Origin: Candidatus Poseidoniaceae archaeon
GTDB taxonomy: Archaea; Thermoplasmatota; Poseidoniia; Poseidoniales; Poseidoniaceae
Length of the DNA stretch: 7,210 nt
Direction of reading: 5' to 3'
NCBI GenBank assembly: GCA_028822955.1
Contig: JAPKCL010000087.1
Coordinates: forward strand, 1-7,210
Positions 5,930 through 7,210 of the stretch are shown piece by piece (within the stretch, counting starts at the first letter, position 1; every line of letters starts with the position of its first letter). The translations under genes were made by a program, and so were the position numbers. Below the pieces are notes generated by a model that made no database searches, was not told where the DNA came from, and worked only from the letters and a program-made list of their open reading frames with translations.

Positions 5930-5941
5930 AAGAAATTATTT

Positions 5942-7210
5942 TCATTCCAATTTCTTGATTTTTGCTGGAGTTAAGAAAATGAATATGCCACCGATTGCCA
6001 AGATTGCAAATGCAGTAAGTCCTACAAAGACTCCATCGGATATTTGATCTGAATTCGAATTGAGATTATCCGATGTAAGAGCCGGTTCAATAACAACTGC
6101 GAGTAAACCCTCATTGTTATCTTCTTGACCTTCCTTTATCTCGAGACCTCTGTCAATAATTGCACGAATCTGAATTTGTTCCTTATCGTCTGGAACTCGC
6201 CAGTCACACGTCACATAAGCAACTGTGCCAGGTTGCAGTGAAGGTAATGTCTCAAAATCAATCAACTCCGAATTCGCCTCACAGCGAACGGAAATCATAC
6301 TCGCTTCAGCTTGTCCGATGTTCCGAACAAGAACTCGTATTGACACAATGTCACCCGAACGTATAATGTCGTCTCCGATATCAATTTCTTCGACATAGAG
6401 GTCTGGAAGGGCAAGAACTTCGAGGTCTAAGATTCGCTCATGGCACGAAGTTTGGTCACACAGAGAAATCAGTACAGATGAAAACCCAGGAGTTGGGGCA
6501 TTCACAGTCAATGTTTTGTTGAAGACATCAACTGTAACCCATGAACGATTTGATGATGCTGTCAATCCAGATGAATCAATGTCGCTGTAATCAAAAGGAA
6601 TCTCGGTTGGGATTGATAATTCCACGGGAACTAATGACTGAAATTCTTGAAGTATGGGTGTATCGTCAATGTTTTGCACATTGGCGATGAAAGTCTCAAC
6701 CCAGGTATTTCCGGCAGCATCTGTAACCGTTGTTTGAATCGTGGCTTGACCCGAAGATTCAGATTGGAGTGAGAGGCGGATATCACCTTCTGTTAAGTCA
6801 ACGACAACTAAGTCCGGATTGGAGTTGGAAAAACTAACTTGGAGGTTTTCATATGCCGTTCTATCATCTGTACATCGATACAAAAATGGCAAAATACGAC
6901 CACCGCCATCTTCAGTCAAGAATTGGTCTCCAACAGGAAGACACATTGGGTCTTCATCCCAATCGACTTCATACCCGCCGGTAACGGTCATCGAAGTAAC
7001 CTCAAGGGCTGTAGTACTGGCATTTCCGAGTGAATCCCATGTAAACCATGTTTTCAATTCAACTTTGACTGAAGTGTCTCCGGCCGCCATGTGCTTACCA
7101 ATCGGGAAAGAAAGGGCCAACGAGGGGGACAAAGCCACTGGTTGGTTGGTCACTAATTCATCATTGACAAAAAGGAGCCAACGTGAGTAAACCGAATCTA
7201 AACCGTCAAC
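5942..7210 (-). CDS. Large surface protein, C-terminal part: Ig/cadherin-like and CARDB-like domains with membrane anchor (5' partial)
   Basis: The frame stays open to the right edge, giving 422 visible codons; the GTG at 7153 is not a credible start because coding continues upstream (YSRWLLFVNDEL). The visible order is a beta-rich region (about 6850-7210); a cadherin/Ig-like repeat (about 6672-6840) containing TTVTDAAGNTWVETF, typical of extracellular repeat domains; a second similar repeat (about 6412-6665) with a CDQTSC pair; and a CARDB-like domain (about 6085-6411) beginning LPDLYVEEIDI and including VRNIGQAEA and EDNNEG. One hydrophobic helix (5972-6031) is followed by a basic tail (KIKK). 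This is the usual layout of an exported archaeal protein held by a C-terminal anchor, with the bulk outside the cell. The paired cysteines may form disulfides. An adhesin, cell-surface or enzyme-carrier role cannot be decided without the N-terminal part. Confidence 0.9.
   Translation of the reverse strand, partial: VDGLDSVYSRWLLFVNDELVTNQPVALSPSLALSFPIGKHMAAGDTSVKVELKTWFTWDSLGNASTTALEVTSMTVTGGYEVDWDEDPMCLPVGDQFLTEDGGGRILPFLYRCTDDRTAYENLQVSFSNSNPDLVVVDLTEGDIRLSLQSESSGQATIQTTVTDAAGNTWVETFIANVQNIDDTPILQEFQSLVPVELSIPTEIPFDYSDIDSSGLTASSNRSWVTVDVFNKTLTVNAPTPGFSSVLISLCDQTSCHERILDLEVLALPDLYVEEIDIGDDIIRSGDIVSIRVLVRNIGQAEASMISVRCEANSELIDFETLPSLQPGTVAYVTCDWRVPDDKEQIQIRAIIDRGLEIKEGQEDNNEGLLAVVIEPALTSDNLNSNSDQISDGVFVGLTAFAILAIGGIFIFLTPAKIKKLE

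Noticed and set aside
5708..5941. A tRNA or C/D-box guide RNA in the spacer
   Set aside because: No cloverleaf, T-loop or C/D box pair could be found by reading both strands.
5814..6047. 77-codon plus-strand open frame across the convergent spacer
   Set aside because: It runs through the hairpin/T-run and then antisense into the anchor of the surface protein; no Shine-Dalgarno or recognisable protein features.

Overview
The window looks like archaeal chromosomal DNA, most plausibly from an uncultivated marine Thermoplasmatota such as Poseidoniales (Marine Group II). The support is the run of an EMC3/TMCO1-like (DUF106) membrane protein, an archaeal-type cytidylate kinase and an archaeal Cbf5 pseudouridine synthase. 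This is a shortened form of a cluster common in Euryarchaeota. Large acidic and surface-type proteins flank it. The archaeal assignment is firm; the group assignment is inference.

Layout: (1) 3-2672 (+), the 3' part of a long gene that enters from the left edge. It encodes Ala/Pro/Met-rich repeats, several beta-sandwich segments (at least one DUF11-like), one EF-hand loop, a strongly acidic linker and a terminal zinc ribbon. (2) 2673-2751, a short convergent spacer with a well-paired hairpin. (3) 2752-3192 (-), a 146-residue protein I do not recognise. (4) 3193-3231, a 39-bp divergent spacer. (5) 3232-5707 (+), a tight three-gene operon: EMC3/DUF106-like protein, then cmk (2-nt gap), then cbf5 (4-nt ATGA overlap). 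(6) 5708-5941, an AT-rich convergent spacer with a TATA-like box, several hairpins and a T-run, which could be a terminator region or a small RNA locus. (7) 5942-7210 (-), the C-terminal part of a large exported protein with Ig/cadherin-like and CARDB-like domains and a C-terminal membrane anchor. Its start lies beyond the right edge.

The operon joins membrane-protein insertion (EMC3-like), pyrimidine nucleotide supply (CMP kinase) and rRNA pseudouridylation (Cbf5, the catalytic subunit of archaeal H/ACA RNPs). This is the usual translation and biogenesis neighbourhood in archaea. The ribosomal protein L14e/L34e genes often found within this cluster in other archaea are absent here. No tRNA, rRNA, CRISPR array, insertion sequence or attachment site is visible.
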